Shown piece by piece: positions 37,159 to 44,408 of a DNA stretch of 64,000 bases (its first letter is position 1; every line of letters begins with the position of its first letter). The stretch is taken from assembly GCF_030551755.1 (NCBI RefSeq), contig NZ_JAUPEC010000013.1:1-64000 (forward strand), read 5' to 3'. Both the position numbers and the translations under genes were made by a program. The notes beneath the pieces were generated by a model. It was not told the DNA's origin. It made no database searches and worked only from the letters and a program-made list of their open reading frames with translations. This stretch comes from Pseudocolwellia sp. AS88 (GTDB taxonomy: Bacteria > Pseudomonadota > Gammaproteobacteria > Enterobacterales > Alteromonadaceae).

Positions 37159-37627
37159 TTATATTGTTTTAATCATATGAATTGTTTCAGGTTTAAATCC
37201 CAAGTTTTTATAAAAGCCTTTTGCGTTTTGATTATTTGCAAAAACCTCCAAATGCAATAACCTACACCCTGAATTTTTAGCCCAATTTTCAGCATATCCC
37301 ATTAAAATTTTTCCTACACCTAAGCCTTGTGATTTAGGTAAAACAGCAAGTAGTGGTATCGTTCCACAAGTTTCGCCTGAAATGTCCATCTTTATGTGTA
37401 CGTACATGAACAAAGCCCAGTTGAACATTATTACTTTCAGCAATAAATGTAACGTTTGGCTCTAGTGTCTCAGCTAGGATTTCAGAAATATAATCATCTT
37501 GCATTGTTCGAACAACATCGTCAGTGTGCCATTCTAGTTTTGCAACTTCGGCTAAATTTGGTGATAACTCAAAAATAAATGGATGATCATTATCTTGAGC
37601 TTCTCTAACAACAATTAAATTTTTCAT
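37159..37627 (-). pseudogene. GNAT acetyltransferase with a frameshift
   Basis: Two overlapping frames together make one GNAT protein. The first half (from MKNLIVVREAQDNDHPFIFEL to GFVHVRTHKD) is in one frame. The second half (ISGETCGTIPLLAVLPKSQGLGVGKILMGYAENW...GFYKNLGF, holding the acetyl-CoA loop) is in another. The shift lies near 37380-37400, after the residues HKDG. It is either a recent inactivation or a sequencing error. It lies at the edge of the mobile zone; GNAT genes are common integron cargo. Confidence 0.8.
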
Positions 37628-37645
37628 ACTACCTTTTGAATAAGT

Positions 37646-37846
37646 AACCTGAATTCTGGGTAATCGATTTTGTAAAAAATTGATTTAATTTGGTTTAGTT
37701 AAAATAATATATATTAAAACTGACTTAAATGATTCATTGCTCTCATAATCTTGGGATTTAATTCTTTAGCTATTAACAATAAAAATAACGACGTTAGAGG
37801 GGTAAATAACAATATTAGTCGTAATGGCTTATCCAGAGTTCAGATT
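37646..37846. mobile_element. MITE-like element with imperfect 18-bp ends
   Basis: AACCTGAATTCTGGGTAA (37646-37663) and TTATCCAGAGTTCAGATT (37829-37846) are inverse copies with three mismatches and bound 201 bp without coding capacity. The right end lies three bases from the stop codon of the DUF1761 gene. The first bases, AACCTGA, resemble the ends of the element at 4281/51561, but the interior does not obviously match. Confidence 0.5.
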
Positions 37847-37848
37847 TT

Positions 37849-38253
37849 TTAATGCCAGCCTCCTAAAATAGCTCCCATTATTGTAATTCCAGTGGCGTGA
37901 TAACCAGCATTTATTGCGAATAGTTTGAAAGACCTTTGCTCAAAAAGATCATTTATTGCAAAAGACATAGCGACCCAACCGAAGCCAGCCAAAAAACCAT
38001 AAAACATCCCAGTTTTTAAAGTACTGGTACTTCCTAAAAACATCGCTAAGTTAAAAGCAATGATTAAACTTGCAATAAAAGCAAAGCCAAATACTTTAGC
38101 CCCGTTCTGGTTTTTTACCGCTTCTTCCGTTATCCCTGTTTCCTTCATCCACACCTTCCCAAACAGTAAAGGTGAATACCACAAACCACCGAGAACAAAG
38201 CTTGATAAAGCTGAAACACCAATAGCTAAAAAATTCAATGTTGAGAAATCCAT
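37849..38253 (-). CDS. DUF1761 family membrane protein
   Basis: A 134-residue protein with four hydrophobic helices. The N-terminal pattern FLAIGVSALSSFVLGGLWYSPLLFGKVWMKETG is the hallmark of DUF1761. The function is unknown. A GAGG site precedes the ATG. Its stop codon abuts the inverted-repeat element. Confidence 0.8.
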   Translation of the reverse strand: MDFSTLNFLAIGVSALSSFVLGGLWYSPLLFGKVWMKETGITEEAVKNQNGAKVFGFAFIASLIIAFNLAMFLGSTSTLKTGMFYGFLAGFGWVAMSFAINDLFEQRSFKLFAINAGYHATGITIMGAILGGWH

Positions 38254-38336
38254 AAACGCCTCTTTTCTATTTAAATTATAAATTATAAAAAAAACAGTTA
38301 GTTAAAATCTCCTATAAATTCGAGTCTCATATCAAA

Positions 38337-38586
38337 TTAAAGCTGCTTGATTTTATTGAGTTCTTTTTTATTAGGAATTTTAGCCATAAGTTCACTATTT
38401 CTGTTATAGCACGGTTTTATTGAAAACTTACCTTCTATATATTCTTTACGCCAACGCGAGAGCATTAACGGACGTATATCGAGCGCCTGAGCAATATCCT
38501 TTAATAAGACATCGTCTCTTAAGCTTAACTCGACGGCTTTAATTTTAAAATCTATTGGGTTTTTTAGATTGGGTATATTTGGGCAT
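38337..38586 (-). pseudogene. IS3-family transposase OrfA remnant, frameshifted and truncated
   Basis: The minus-strand reading starts MPKYTQSKKP and then shifts frame in a run of six A. It continues as IDFKIKAVELSLRDDVLLKDIAQALDIRPLMLSRWRKEY, a transposase helix-turn-helix typical of IS3 OrfA, and ends early at NKIKQL. OrfB is missing. An end-like sequence, TGTAGTTCCCCC, lies at about 38627-38638, upstream of the start. This is a dead insertion-sequence fragment, perhaps inserted into an attC site. Confidence 0.75.
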
Positions 38587-38761
38587 TGTAGTTTCCTCTG
38601 TGTGATGAAGAGGTGTCCACTAAAACGGGGGAACTACACAACCACATAACACCACCATCAGAGCGTTGGCGTTTAAGTGGATAAGAATATTATTTCGGTG
38701 TTGGAAAACAAGTACAGCTTATGATGAATCGACCTATCTAGCAGCTTTGAAAAACAAAGGC

Positions 38762-38834
38762 TCACCGCTTTTAAAATATGCGGTGGAAAGTAAGTTTTAA
38801 CACTGGCTGTCCACCTCTGGGCGTGTTGTTAGCT
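38762..38834 (-). other. Partial attC-like site at the end of a gene cassette
   Basis: On the minus strand AGCTAACAACACGCCC (right end at 38834) resembles the 5' part of chromosomal-integron attC sites, and the ORF upstream runs into it. A hairpin, CACCGC/GCGGTG, follows (38762-38785). The opposite (GTTRRRY) end is not clear, possibly lost to the IS3 insertion. Confidence 0.45.
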
Positions 38835-39274
38835 TTTATATTGAGGCGCGAGATTAACTCATTTCTTTTTACCTTACAGTAATTTATTTTTTCTTGTATC
38901 GCTGAGCTTTTGTATTTATTGCCATTGAAAAGCGTAATAGAAATATAGCACCCCTTTCCACTTCTGTTGGTTGAACCAAAAGATATATATTCTATATTCC
39001 TTATTGAAATTGATTTATTTTTAGCTGGAGAAATATAACTTAAGTTTAAGTAATCCCCATTTTTTTCTAATGCGTAATATTTATTAGCTGCGGAATATGC
39101 CCAATAATAGAAAAAAACAAAGCAAAAAAGAGTGCCAATAATACTTCCTTTAAGGGAATACTCTTTATTTAGTAGTAAAGCTATAAACATTACTATTGAA
39201 GATATAGAGGCACAAAAAAGAAAAAAATTATAGTGGGCTAACGGTATATCTTGAGAAAGTGAAATTAAAGTCAA
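38771..39274 (-). CDS. Small membrane protein in an integron cassette
   Basis: A 167-residue protein with two or three hydrophobic helices in its first 70 residues, then a soluble domain (YALEKNGDYLNLSYISPAKNKSISIRNIEYISFGS). It starts at TTG about 20 bp after a CGTTAGC attC end, a usual cassette layout, and its last 15 or so codons lie inside the attC-like sequence, so the true functional end may be near KANN. I do not recognise the family. Confidence 0.55.
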   Translation of the reverse strand: MTLISLSQDIPLAHYNFFLFCASISSIVMFIALLLNKEYSLKGSIIGTLFCFVFFYYWAYSAANKYYALEKNGDYLNLSYISPAKNKSISIRNIEYISFGSTNRSGKGCYISITLFNGNKYKSSAIQEKINYCKVKRNELISRLNIKANNTPRGGQPVLKLTFHRIF

Positions 39275-39291
39275 GAATAATCACCAGTAAA

Positions 39292-39300
39292 GAAAGCTAA
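39292..39300 (-). other. attC right end (GGCGTTAGC) between cassettes
   Basis: On the minus strand GGCGTTAGC follows the higA stop by about 20 bases and fits the GTTRRRY core of attC sites. The left arm is not obvious and would have to lie within higA or be deleted. Confidence 0.45.
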
Positions 39301-39320
39301 CGCCTTGCTTGTAATATTTT

Positions 39321-39614
39321 TTATGCCACTGAAAAGTTTACAGTATGAACATTAGCTAAATTAATTTGTTGTTTAGCATGCCAAAGGTCATAGTTATCTT
39401 GCATTGCTAACCAACTTTCCGGTGTTCTGCCGATTGCTTTAGATAAGCGAAGTGCCATTTCTGGTGAGATTGCACTTTGACCTTTTAAAACTCTATTTAA
39501 TGTAGATGATGCTACATCGAGTTGTTTAGCCAAATAACGACAACTAAAGCCTGCGGGCTCTAGATATACATCGTAGATAAACTCTCCAGGATGTGGTGGA
39601 TTATGCATAGTCAT
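39321..39614 (-). CDS. higA: HigA-type antitoxin
   Basis: A 97-residue XRE-family protein, HPGEFIYDVYLEPAGFSCRYLAKQLDVASSTLNRVLKGQSAISPEMALRLSKAIG, typical of HigA antitoxins that bind the toxin and repress their own operon. It overlaps the toxin gene by one base (TAATG). The toxin-first order is characteristic of higBA. Toxin-antitoxin pairs are common stabilisers in integron cassette arrays, which fits the attC sites on both sides. Confidence 0.93.
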   Translation of the reverse strand: MTMHNPPHPGEFIYDVYLEPAGFSCRYLAKQLDVASSTLNRVLKGQSAISPEMALRLSKAIGRTPESWLAMQDNYDLWHAKQQINLANVHTVNFSVA

Positions 39615-39892
39615 TAGTGATAGTCCTCATAGTTGAGAATATATGCATTACCATCGATAAACTCGAAAGTAATGCGCCAGTTACCATTTACAGTAATAGA
39701 CCAAATCCCATCACGATCCCCTTTGAGAGGATGCAATTTAAAGCCGGGTAAATTGATATCATCAATTTCTTGAGCGGTATCTATTGCGGTAAGTTGCATT
39801 CGTAATTTACGTTGATGCTTAGCCTGAATCCCAGCAACACTTCCAGTTTGGAAATACTTCTTGAGGCCTTTGTGTTTAAAAGATTTAATCAT
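39614..39892 (-). CDS. higB: HigB-type mRNA interferase toxin
   Basis: A 92-residue RelE/HigB-fold toxin, predicted to cleave ribosome-bound mRNA. Family features are the MIKSFKHKGLKKYFQTGS start, GFKLHPLKGDRDGIWSITVNGNWRITFEF in the middle and the short acidic end NYEDYH. It is followed by higA with coupled translation. Its promoter region, just upstream, contains a perfect palindrome. Confidence 0.93.
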   Translation of the reverse strand: MIKSFKHKGLKKYFQTGSVAGIQAKHQRKLRMQLTAIDTAQEIDDINLPGFKLHPLKGDRDGIWSITVNGNWRITFEFIDGNAYILNYEDYH

Positions 39893-39907
39893 ACCACAAG
39901 TGTAGCG

Positions 39908-39919
39908 TGATGCGCATCA
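39908..39919. promoter_or_regulatory. Candidate HigA operator
   Basis: TGATGCGCATCA is a perfect 12-bp palindrome 16 bp before the higB start, overlapping the likely core promoter (TACACT/TATGAT on the minus strand). Its position fits autorepression by HigA. Confidence 0.55.
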
Positions 39920-39939
39920 ATCATCAAGAAAAATATAAC

Positions 39940-40085
39940 GAGGCTGTAGAATTTATAAAAAATAACAAAAACACCTCTAAATCAGGGTATCAAATGCATT
40001 ACCCACTTCGTGTTTGTATCTTATTTTGCATTACAGGAGCTTAATTTTCACCTGTTTTACACAAAACTATAAATTCTACAGCCTC
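39940..40085. mobile_element. 146-bp MITE with perfect 18-bp inverted ends
   Basis: GAGGCTGTAGAATTTATA (39940-39957) and TATAAATTCTACAGCCTC (40068-40085) are exact inverse copies. A direct repeat AAC flanks both sides (39937-39939 and 40086-40088), giving a 3-bp target duplication. There is no ORF inside. It sits at the GTT end of the attC site of the neighbouring cassette. The ends resemble those of some IS5-type elements, an uncertain comparison. Confidence 0.8.
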
Positions 40086-40088
40086 AAC

Positions 40089-40171
40089 GTTTTGCTAAGC
40101 GGCAATAAAATAGCTGGCTAAAATTAGCGAGGAACGAGCAAAAGCCAGCTGTTTTTTGTCCGTTTAAGCAA
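40089..40171 (-). other. attC site after the DUF4393-like cassette
   Basis: Arms of 23 bp at 40097-40119 and 40143-40165 (with AGCTGGCT/AGCCAGCT at their tips) pair with a few mismatches to form the long imperfect hairpin of an attC. On the minus strand it begins GTTGCTTAAACGG after the stop codon and ends GCAAAACGTT, where the MITE is inserted. Confidence 0.75.
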
Positions 40172-40172
40172 C

Positions 40173-40976
40173 TTAACTGCCTTTTAGTTTGGTTATTTCA
40201 ATATTTTTTATATTTATATCTGGTGTTTCTACTAAATTTGGAGATAAAAATGCTGGTAAGCCAACTTCTCCTTGTCCGTGAACCCAAATGAAAAGTTCCA
40301 ACCCAGTAATTGTTGGATGTATTACAAATGCAAACTGATCAACTTCAATGTTTTCTTTTTTTAAGTCTTCTGGGTTTTGCAAAGCAAAACGCCCTCCTAT
40401 TAAGTCTGCTTTAGCTAAACCAGACAATGAGTGAGCAATAAAAGGCATTTGATTTTGTTTGGCGTCGAGCTTAAATGTTTCTTCATAACACTTTATTGGT
40501 GCTACTAAAGTTAATTTTGCGCGATCTACATTGCTATTTAAATCAAGATCCTGTCCTTTAGCGTGGAACCACATAAGATAATAAAACAAATAGTGGCATC
40601 TCAGTTGATAACTAGACATTGATTTTACAATTTGAGAATAGTAAACACCTCTATCATCAATACCATCTTCCGTTCTAGCTGATGCTAATACACCACCAAA
40701 GTACTCAGCTAATAGCTCATCATCACTAAATCTAGCTTCATCATATACGTGCTTCATTACTCTCGCGTTGACCACACCAGGATTATCAATTTTAGAACCG
40801 CACTTTTTTTCGGCTTTCTTAAATACTGAAGCTATATTTTTTTGGCTTTTCTCTACAAGACTCTTCATTTCACCACCGAGATATTCAGCAGTTGGCCCGA
40901 GTAACTTTGAAACACCATCTTTCGAAAGGTACGCAGCAACGGCTGCACCACCTATAGTAGTAATTGGTTCTGGCAC
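40173..40976 (-). CDS. DUF4393 (Abi-alpha)-like protein in an integron cassette
   Basis: A 267-residue protein. An N-terminal Gly/Ala-rich segment (TTIGGAAVAAYLSKDGVSKLLGPTAEYLGGEM) is followed by a helical region with DDELLAEYFGGVLASARTEDGIDDRG, the pattern of DUF4393, a family that includes abortive-infection Abi-alpha proteins. A phage-defence role is possible but unproven. The start is GTG with GAGG upstream, directly after one attC end; the stop is immediately before the next attC. Confidence 0.65.
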   Translation of the reverse strand: MPEPITTIGGAAVAAYLSKDGVSKLLGPTAEYLGGEMKSLVEKSQKNIASVFKKAEKKCGSKIDNPGVVNARVMKHVYDEARFSDDELLAEYFGGVLASARTEDGIDDRGVYYSQIVKSMSSYQLRCHYLFYYLMWFHAKGQDLDLNSNVDRAKLTLVAPIKCYEETFKLDAKQNQMPFIAHSLSGLAKADLIGGRFALQNPEDLKKENIEVDQFAFVIHPTITGLELFIWVHGQGEVGLPAFLSPNLVETPDINIKNIEITKLKGS

Positions 40977-40991
40977 GATACCTCATTGGCA

Positions 40992-41110
40992 GTTAACGCC
41001 CCGCTTAGGGGCAAATACTTGCTGGTTATAATACCAAGCGAAGCGCCGGGAGCCAGCGAGAATTTGTTCCAGCGAACGCAGTGAGTGAACTACAGCGGCT
41101 TGTTAGTTTT
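40992..41110 (-). other. Complete attC site
   Basis: On the minus strand it runs from CTAACAAGCCGCTGTAG to TTGCCCCTAAGCGGGGCGTTAAC, about 118 bp. TAAC..GCCGCT.TAG is repeated in inverted form at both ends, and the right end resembles the CCCCTTAGGCGGGCGTTAG end of Vibrio-type sites. It joins the cassette at 41090 to the one at 40976. Confidence 0.8.
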
Positions 41111-41443
41111 ACCTTTCTCGTACTCTAAGGATATATCAGCAATCCAATCCAAGAAGAATGAACCGAAAAATAGTACAAACGAAAAAATTGACCATGTAGT
41201 AGGGGCATAGTTATTTTCGATACTTAAAGTTACTGATTTTATTGTTGCTTCAGATAACTCAGGAGGAATAGATTTTATCGCTTCTTTTGTAGCGACACCC
41301 CATACAATCAGAACCATTAATATAAATCCAGAGATTGCCATTACTTTGTTTGATATATGCTTCTTAAAAACCTCAGGCCTTTGCCATGCTGCAATTAGAA
41401 GCATGGAGACAATACCTGTCATTATATATTTTTCTTCAAACAA
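41090..41443 (-). CDS. Small membrane protein in an integron cassette
   Basis: A 117-residue protein with three hydrophobic segments (about residues 8-20, 27-47 and 78-99). The TTG start is supported by GGAG seven bases upstream. The last codons (T-N-K-P-L-stop) lie inside the attC, as is usual for cassette genes. I do not recognise the family. It is the most upstream cassette seen; nothing integrase-like follows. Confidence 0.6.
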   Translation of the reverse strand: MFEEKYIMTGIVSMLLIAAWQRPEVFKKHISNKVMAISGFILMVLIVWGVATKEAIKSIPPELSEATIKSVTLSIENNYAPTTWSIFSFVLFFGSFFLDWIADISLEYEKGKTNKPL

Positions 41444-42217
41444 ATTAATACTCCGTGTAAAACTAACAATTTAATAGTGCGCAACTTGCGTATTTTCCTG
41501 CTTACAAGTTGCTCACTTTCTAATTTCTACTATTAATAACAAATTCAATAAAACTTATCTAGTTAAAGTACTTATGAATAATTGCTAAATAGTTAACAAA
41601 GACAAAAGTGCGCAATTTGCGCATTTGCATGAATATAGGGGGAAACACCAGGAACCTGTATAAAATCACAGGTTGTATTACTGAACAAATAAATAAAATT
41701 TGAATACAGTGCAGAGACAGCTTTGGTGATTTTATGCACATTCAGACTCTGTGAAACATTAATTAAAACTTTTAATGTAAACTCTCAAATTATAATGCCT
41801 TAAGGGTGGGAGAATGCGTATTAGCCGTATTAAATTTATTTTACCTGAACTCGATGCATGAAGTGTCGTATAAAGTTAGCAATGTTTTAGTACAGGCCAA
41901 TACAATTACGTGACGCTGCTTTAATACCAAGTTGATTAATCAATCTCTCCCTTGCTAACTTTTCAGCTTTTTCATACCAACAAATCTGTTTTTACCTTAG
42001 CTCTTCCACTCAAGCAATTTAATTAGCAGGCATTTATTGACAATTATCATAGTGCACCCCCTCAGTTAGCTATAAGTTTAAGTTATGTTGATATATCTAC
42101 CATACAAACAAAGTAATTAAATATTTTTGCTGAGTGGGATAAATAAAATCAACAAAAAAAAATAATAATAAAGAAGTTTAGTTTTTTAACCTGAAATACA
42201 AACATTGGGAATGTCAT
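41444..42217. other. Long intergenic region before the TonB receptor gene
   Basis: No supported gene. TGCGCAACTTGCGTA (41478-41492) and TGCGCAATTTGCGCA (41609-41623) are two copies of an interrupted palindrome 131 bp apart, and TTGATTAATCAA (41932-41943) is a perfect palindrome. The FNR-type box listed separately lies at 42037. The rest is AT-rich. Confidence 0.5.
42037..42050. promoter_or_regulatory. FNR/DNR-type box upstream of the TonB receptor operon
   Basis: TTGAC-AATT-ATCAT has one full half-site and one with a single change at the last base. It lies 167 bp before the TonB receptor start, and the core is identical to those at 35907 and 58328. Confidence 0.6.
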
Positions 42218-44371
42218 ATGAAATATATTAACTCAAAAGTTTTTGTAAGTTGCTCTTTAGCTCTAGGTATTACAACAGGTGGATTCGTTCATGCAGAAGA
42301 AGTTCAAGACGATCTTGCCATTGAAAAAATCACCGTAACAGCTCAGCGTAAAGCTGAAAGTATTCAAAGCACACCCGTTTCTATTTCAGCACTTAGTCCA
42401 GAAGATATCGAAAGATTACAAATAGATAATACAAAAGACTTAAGTCAAGTTATGCCCAATGTAATGATCAAAGGTGTTAGTGGTGGAAGTGCCGGCATTA
42501 CCCCATTTATTCGAGGTGGTGGCGTAACCGATGGCGCACTGATTACCTCAGAACCTGAAGTAGGCATTTACATTGATGATGTTTACCAACCACGTTCTGC
42601 TTCATCTTTTATTGAATCACTTGAACTAGAGCGCATTGAAGTATTACGTGGTCCACAAGGTACTCTTTATGGTCGAAATAGCTCAGCGGGTGCTTTAAAA
42701 ATAATTTCTCGTGTCCCTGATGAATTGTTTAGATTTAAAAATGAAATAGGTATAGGCACTTGGGGCGAAATATATGACAAATTCAGTGTTAGTGGCGCCC
42801 TAAGTGATGATGAAAAGCTACGCGGTGGTATTACGGGTATGTTGCGCACCCGTGATGGCGGACGTCAATATAATGCAACATTAGATAAAGATGTTGGCGC
42901 AGAAGATTATGCAGGTTTTCAAGGCGACTTATTCTACGAAGGCGATGACTACACAGCGAGATGGAAATACTTTTATACAAAATATGAAAGTGACGGGCTT
43001 TACACTTCGGCTTTAGACCCTTTTCAAATAGATAATCCTTACGATCAAATACCTTTCACTTCTGGTGAGTTTGATACTGTTTTATCGCCATTCGAATCAT
43101 CTACTAATGATAAGCAATACGGTACGAGCTTACATTTAACCAAAAACATTAATGACTCTCTAAAAGTGTTATCAATCACTTCATGGTCTAAATTACAAAA
43201 TGATTGGGCAACAGGATTTGGCGGAGGAATTGACAATGCTCTTCTAGGAATGCCTGTGGCAGGCTTTTCTGAGTTGTTCTCTAGAGACTCAGTAAGTGAT
43301 CAAACAAGCTTCACGCAAGAACTCCAACTTCAAGGTACTGCCTGGAATAGCCGAGTAAATTATATTGCTGGATTATATTACTTTAACGAATCTGGCGAGC
43401 AAATAATAAATTCAGAAGTTTTCTTCACTCCTTCTTTTAGTGATTTCGACGTTGACACAAAAAGCTATGCAGCATTTGGACAAGCTAGTATTAACGTAAC
43501 AAACAAACTAGGTTTAACGGTAGGTGCTCGCTATACAATTGATGATAAGACCTTAGATGCCATTCTAGAAACTAGCTCTGTAAGCCGTGACGATACCTTT
43601 AAAAGATTTACCCCAAAAGTCGCTTTAAATTATCAAGCCAACAAAGACTTACTTTTTTACACAAGCTACACAGAAGGCTTTAAAGCTGGCGGATACAACA
43701 GTTTAGCTTCTACTCCAGAAGCATTAAACACTCCATTTGACATGCAAATTATGGATGCTTATGAAGCAGGCATTAAAAGTGAATGGTGGAACAACCGTCT
43801 ACGTATAAATATCGCTGGTTTTTACAATGAATATTCAAGCCTACAACAACAATCTGTTGATGAATTTGGATCGTTTGTTACTGAAAACTATGACGCTGAA
43901 CATAAAGGAATAGAGTTAGAACTTTATGTTCGCTTGAGCTCAAGTTTAAATTTATGGGCTAATGGTGTTTCTCAAGATGGTGAATACACAGGTGTCAGTA
44001 TTAATGGAGTGGAAACAACAAGTGGATTGGTTGGTAACAAAATGACCAATGTATTTGAATATCAATATGCCGCAGGTTTGGATTTCACCAAAGATATTGG
44101 TAATGGAACCCTGATGCTAGGTACTAATATCAACCGTCGTGGTGATTACTTTTCTACAGCAGACAACTCAAACACAGGGCATATAGCGCCAGTTACTTTA
44201 ATAGATGCTTATGCTTCATATACCGTTGATCGATGGAAACTCACACTTTCAGGTAAAAACTTAGGTAATGAAAAATACGCATTTACAGGCTTTGGATTTA
44301 GCTTAATTCAATCACGCTTTATGTCAGATCCTATGACATGGCGATTAAGTTTATCGTACGAATTATTTTAA
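42218..44371 (+). CDS. TonB-dependent outer-membrane receptor
   Basis: A 717-residue outer-membrane transporter. The signal peptide covers about residues 1-26 (ends FVHA), followed by a TonB-box-like EKITVTAQ, a plug domain with VLRGPQGTLYGRNSSAGALKIISR, and a 22-strand barrel ending in Phe (LSYELF). This plug type is common among receptors beside marine catabolic genes for aromatic or other organic substrates, not only siderophores. It heads a plus-strand gene set of dehydrogenases, a monooxygenase and hydrolases, so it likely imports their substrate. Confidence 0.93.
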   Translation: MKYINSKVFVSCSLALGITTGGFVHAEEVQDDLAIEKITVTAQRKAESIQSTPVSISALSPEDIERLQIDNTKDLSQVMPNVMIKGVSGGSAGITPFIRGGGVTDGALITSEPEVGIYIDDVYQPRSASSFIESLELERIEVLRGPQGTLYGRNSSAGALKIISRVPDELFRFKNEIGIGTWGEIYDKFSVSGALSDDEKLRGGITGMLRTRDGGRQYNATLDKDVGAEDYAGFQGDLFYEGDDYTARWKYFYTKYESDGLYTSALDPFQIDNPYDQIPFTSGEFDTVLSPFESSTNDKQYGTSLHLTKNINDSLKVLSITSWSKLQNDWATGFGGGIDNALLGMPVAGFSELFSRDSVSDQTSFTQELQLQGTAWNSRVNYIAGLYYFNESGEQIINSEVFFTPSFSDFDVDTKSYAAFGQASINVTNKLGLTVGARYTIDDKTLDAILETSSVSRDDTFKRFTPKVALNYQANKDLLFYTSYTEGFKAGGYNSLASTPEALNTPFDMQIMDAYEAGIKSEWWNNRLRINIAGFYNEYSSLQQQSVDEFGSFVTENYDAEHKGIELELYVRLSSSLNLWANGVSQDGEYTGVSINGVETTSGLVGNKMTNVFEYQYAAGLDFTKDIGNGTLMLGTNINRRGDYFSTADNSNTGHIAPVTLIDAYASYTVDRWKLTLSGKNLGNEKYAFTGFGFSLIQSRFMSDPMTWRLSLSYELF

Positions 44372-44408
44372 GTACCTTTAAGTTAATTAAATGGAAAAGT
44401 GAGCAAGT

